Positions 15,456-18,000 of a stretch of 18,000 nt of DNA are shown here, one piece after another. This DNA comes from Streptomyces sp. NRRL S-118 (GTDB taxonomy: Bacteria; Actinomycetota; Actinomycetes; Streptomycetales; Streptomycetaceae), in the NCBI RefSeq assembly GCF_000716335.1, contig NZ_KL591042.1, positions 2,121-20,120 of the forward strand. The letters are read 5' to 3'. The notes beneath the pieces were generated by a model that saw only the letters and a program-made list of their open reading frames with translations, did no database searches and was not told the origin of the DNA. Position numbers and translations under genes: made by a program. Position 1 is the stretch's first letter; each line of letters opens with the position of its first letter.

Positions 15456-17753
15456 TCACGAGGGGTCGAGCAGTTCGAGGGACCCGGGAACGGGCAGCTC
15501 CGCGTCCTCCCACACCAGCGCCGGACGTGCTTCCGAGAGCACCGTGGCGCCGTACACCCCGGCCCGGAACTCCCGCACCCGCTCCGGCAGCCCGTGCAGC
15601 GGGCCCGCGGGAGCGAGGGCGTCGAGCCGCGCCGCGTGGCCGTGCCCGTCCGCCTCGCGGTCCCACAGCACCACCGGAACACCCAGTGCCAGACACAGGT
15701 CGAGCAGCCGGTCCCGCTCTTCGCGCGGCCCGTGCAGCACCACCCCGGCCACGTCCTTGTGGCTGGTCTCCAGCCGCTGGTAGAGCTGCTGCAGGGTCGC
15801 GCAGGTCTCGTCGACCACCAGCACGCCCGGGTCGCCGGCCGCCCAGCGGCGGCGCATCTCGGCCTCCCGGCGCGGGGAGCGGCGGCTCATCTCCGGGCAG
15901 CGCAGCGCCACCCGGTACTTGGCGCCGAGCGCCAGCCGCAGCCCGTCGAGGCCCGGGAACAGGTCGCCGAGAGCGTTGCCCGTGTCCCAGCCGTCGACGG
16001 CGAGCTGGAGCCCGTCGCGGCCCACGACGACGTCCACCTGGGTGAGCGGGTACGCGTCGTCCCCGTGGCCGCCCTCCGCCGCCTCGCGCACCAGCCGGCC
16101 GATCTCGTCCGGGGCGCACGTGCCCTCGGGCGCCGCGACGGTCGTCGTCGTACCGTCCTTGCGGACCAGGCTGATCCGGCACCGGTAGCGCTCGGTGCCC
16201 TGGCCGTCGGCGCCCGGAGCACCCCCGGCGTCCGGGGCGCCGGGGGTCAGCCGCAGCACCACGCGGCTGACCGGGGACGGCCGCTGCGCGGCCCAGTTGG
16301 CGGCGTCGGCACGCCGCTCGGCCAGGGCGACCGGGCTGATGCCGAGCCGGTGGGCGACCCGGTCGCACCAGCCGTGCAGGGAGTCCCGGGTCTCCCGGTC
16401 CGGTGCCGCCGAGGCCACGAACGCGGCGAGGCGGAGCAGCGCGGGGACCGGCGGCGCCCCGCCGCCGGCCGACGGCCCGTCCGGATACCCCTCCAGGGCC
16501 GGCACCACCGCGTCGAGGTCGCCCTCCGCCAGCCGGGCCGAGGCACCCAGCGGCCCCGGCAGGGCCATGTAGCGCAGGGCCTCCCGGGCGGCGCGCGGGA
16601 CGAGCGTGGCATCGGCGGCGGTGGCCCGGCGCAGGTCCTCCAGCAGCAGCCGGTGCTCGCCCACGGACAGCAGCCGGACGCATCGCTCCAGCCGGCCGAG
16701 CGCCAGCAGGGAGTTCAGCGCCTCCCGGTCCGCGCCGCTGCGGACCGCCGGCGCCAGCGACTCGGTGAGCGTGGCCAGGGCCCGCTCCTCGGTCACCAGG
16801 AGCTCCGCCAGCTCTTCGACCGTCGGTGCCGCGTGACCGCTCCCGGGAGCCGCCGTGTACCCCAGGCCGGCCGCCAGCGCACGGGCGTGGTCCGCGCGCC
16901 GCCGCGGATCGTCCAGCAGTGCCCGCAGCACGGGCACGAACGCCGCGGCCGCCCGCGGCGTCTCGGGGCCGCCGCACCACGGGCCCCGCCCGGGGCGTCC
17001 CGCGACGGCGCACTCCTCCAGGACGTCCGCGGCCCCGGCGCGCGCCAGCTCCTCGCGCACCGCCTGCCACGGCACGGCCCAGCTGCGGCGCACCGCCTGC
17101 TGCATGCCCAGCGGTTCCGCCCCCGGCGGCATGAGGTGGGCGACGACGAGCCCGGCCACGGCGGAGGCGTCCCGGGTCCACAGCGGGCCGCCGCTGTAGC
17201 CCGGACCGACGGCCGCGCCGGACAGCGGTCCGTCCAGGTAGCCGTACCGGCCCTCCTTGAAACCGACGACGATGTCGGCGAACGTGATCGCCTCACCACC
17301 GCCGTGCCAGGCACGCAGCTCCTGGCCCTCCTCCATGTCCCGCCACACCACCGGCCGGAACCTGGAGGGGGCCGGCTCGTCGAGGTCCAGGACGGCCAGG
17401 TCGCCCTCCCATTCCAGCGCCGAGGGCCGCGGCTGCGGAGGCACCCAGACCGAGACGGTGGCCGTGACGCGGTGCGTCCCGCCGGCGCCCGCGGCGCCCA
17501 GCTCCGTGCCGTCGCCGGCCGCCGGACCCCCACCGGGGGCGGCGGAGCCGCGCAGAGCCACCGTCAGCGGGCCGGCCGGGGCCGGGTGTTCGGCGCAGTG
17601 GAGGTCCCTGCCCAGGGCGTCGTTGACGACGTGGGCGCAGGTGAGCACCCGGCGCGGGGAGAGGAGCGCGGCGGCGCCCGCGGCCTTGGCGCTGCCCTCG
17701 TACAGCAGTGAGACCCGGCTGCCGGCGGCCGCCGGACGTCGGAACCAGGTCAT
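15456..17753 (-). CDS. Trypsin-like serine protease fused to VMAP middle and C-terminal regions
   Basis: This 765-residue protein starts at ATG 17753, 3 nt after the preceding stop. Residues 1-235 are a trypsin-fold protease with the whole triad: LTCAHVV (His 41), EGDLAVLDLD (Asp 118) and GPGYSGGPL (Ser 187). There is no signal peptide, so it acts in the cytoplasm. Residues about 260-420 are helical (VLRALLDDPRRRADHARALA; EALNSLLALGRLERCVRLL) and may be the effector-associated or VMAP middle part. Residues about 470-760 match the VMAP C-terminal domain as I know it: HRLGISPVALAERRADAANW, YRCRISLVRKDG, MRRRWAAGDPGVLVVDE, DVAGVVLHGPREERDRLLDL and VPVVLWDRE. The protease is the likely effector, held inactive until the MoxR/vWA partners respond. 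Domain names are from pattern memory; the active-site assignment is direct. Confidence 0.93.
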   Translation of the reverse strand: MTWFRRPAAAGSRVSLLYEGSAKAAGAAALLSPRRVLTCAHVVNDALGRDLHCAEHPAPAGPLTVALRGSAAPGGGPAAGDGTELGAAGAGGTHRVTATVSVWVPPQPRPSALEWEGDLAVLDLDEPAPSRFRPVVWRDMEEGQELRAWHGGGEAITFADIVVGFKEGRYGYLDGPLSGAAVGPGYSGGPLWTRDASAVAGLVVAHLMPPGAEPLGMQQAVRRSWAVPWQAVREELARAGAADVLEECAVAGRPGRGPWCGGPETPRAAAAFVPVLRALLDDPRRRADHARALAAGLGYTAAPGSGHAAPTVEELAELLVTEERALATLTESLAPAVRSGADREALNSLLALGRLERCVRLLSVGEHRLLLEDLRRATAADATLVPRAAREALRYMALPGPLGASARLAEGDLDAVVPALEGYPDGPSAGGGAPPVPALLRLAAFVASAAPDRETRDSLHGWCDRVAHRLGISPVALAERRADAANWAAQRPSPVSRVVLRLTPGAPDAGGAPGADGQGTERYRCRISLVRKDGTTTTVAAPEGTCAPDEIGRLVREAAEGGHGDDAYPLTQVDVVVGRDGLQLAVDGWDTGNALGDLFPGLDGLRLALGAKYRVALRCPEMSRRSPRREAEMRRRWAAGDPGVLVVDETCATLQQLYQRLETSHKDVAGVVLHGPREERDRLLDLCLALGVPVVLWDREADGHGHAARLDALAPAGPLHGLPERVREFRAGVYGATVLSEARPALVWEDAELPVPGSLELLDPS

Positions 17754-17756
17754 GAC

Positions 17757-18000
17757 TCAGCCCTGTCGGTGCTCGGACACGCCCTGTTGTGCGGTACCGC
17801 CGGACCGGGTGCCGTCCGGCCGCGGCGTGTCCTGCGCCGGGTCGTGATGCCAGGTCGCCGACACCGTCATGGTCGCGTTGCCGTTCGCGCCGACGATGCC
17901 CAGCTTGAGGTCGTGCCCGATCTGGATGCCGAACTCCACCGACAGCTCCTGCGGGGCGTGCGGGACGCCCGTCACCGCCGTGTGCACCTCTTCGAGCAGT
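17757..18000 (-). CDS. Trypco1 / CU044_2847-family protein, N-terminus beyond the window
   Basis: The frame is open from the right edge to TGA at 17757 (80 codons plus stop visible). The visible part reads LLEEVHTAVTGVPHAPQELS, then VEFGIQIGHDLKLGIVGANGNATMTVSATW and a Pro/Gly/Gln-rich tail. The VEFGIKL...G...A.FKVTLTW-like core is the trypsin-co-occurring domain 1 signature; such small proteins usually sit next to trypsin-VMAP genes. Its stop is 3 bp from the protease start, so the pair are translated together. It may be a substrate, inhibitor or sensor of the protease; no activity is known. The start codon lies outside the window. Confidence 0.85.
   Translation of the reverse strand, partial: LLEEVHTAVTGVPHAPQELSVEFGIQIGHDLKLGIVGANGNATMTVSATWHHDPAQDTPRPDGTRSGGTAQQGVSEHRQG

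Noticed and set aside
12468..17711. Very long rightward open frame (over 1,700 codons) across the VMAP operon
   Set aside because: Low-complexity Arg/Pro/Ala composition; the opposite strand carries intact trypsin, MoxR and vWA motifs. It is an antisense shadow.

Overview
The window is about 72-75% GC, with strong third-position G/C bias and many GTG starts. Together with two families largely confined to Streptomyces (a DUF6777 lipoprotein-like or membrane-anchored protein and a 'streptophobe' polytopic membrane protein), this points to a Streptomyces chromosome, probably an accessory or arm-like stretch. No rRNA, tRNA, IS element, phage gene or CRISPR array was seen.

Layout. (1) 1-2556: a divergent pair, DUF6777 protein (-, cut by the left edge) and streptophobe membrane protein (+). 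(2) 2557-2852: a tandem array of 37-bp units between convergent genes. (3) 2853-7547: a TetR regulator (-) divergent, across two copies of a GAGAAC-N4-GTTCTC operator, from a rightward set: an NTF2-like/DUF1348 gene (frameshifted), an SDR oxidoreductase, an aromatic-acid-exporter-type membrane protein (frameshifted, start overlapping the SDR stop) and a succinate-semialdehyde-type aldehyde dehydrogenase. This looks like a small redox/stress catabolic cluster. (4) 7560-9447: a glutathionyl-hydroquinone-reductase-like GST and, upstream on the same strand, an XRE/MmyB-like regulator. (5) 9830-10885: a regulator with a PLD-like central region and a C-terminal LuxR-type HTH. (6) 11171-18000: a tight leftward operon running off the right edge: Trypco1/CU044_2847 protein, trypsin-VMAP fusion, MoxR AAA+ ATPase, and a large SAV_2336-type vWA protein fused to a pseudokinase and an FtsK-like module.

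The operon in region 6 is the most interesting part. Its composition matches the vWA-MoxR-VMAP 'ternary' conflict systems proposed from comparative genomics. A MoxR ATPase and a vWA scaffold are thought to remodel or license a VMAP protein carrying an effector, here a trypsin-like protease with an intact H/D/S triad. The vWA partner is unusual: its MIDAS motif, kinase catalytic residues and Walker A lysine all appear degenerate, suggesting a non-catalytic sensing or scaffold protein.

Three genes in the window need a frame change to be read full length (near 3647-3655, 5261-5263 and 14130-14165). Sequencing error is as likely as real decay, and this should be resolved from reads before calling any of them dead.
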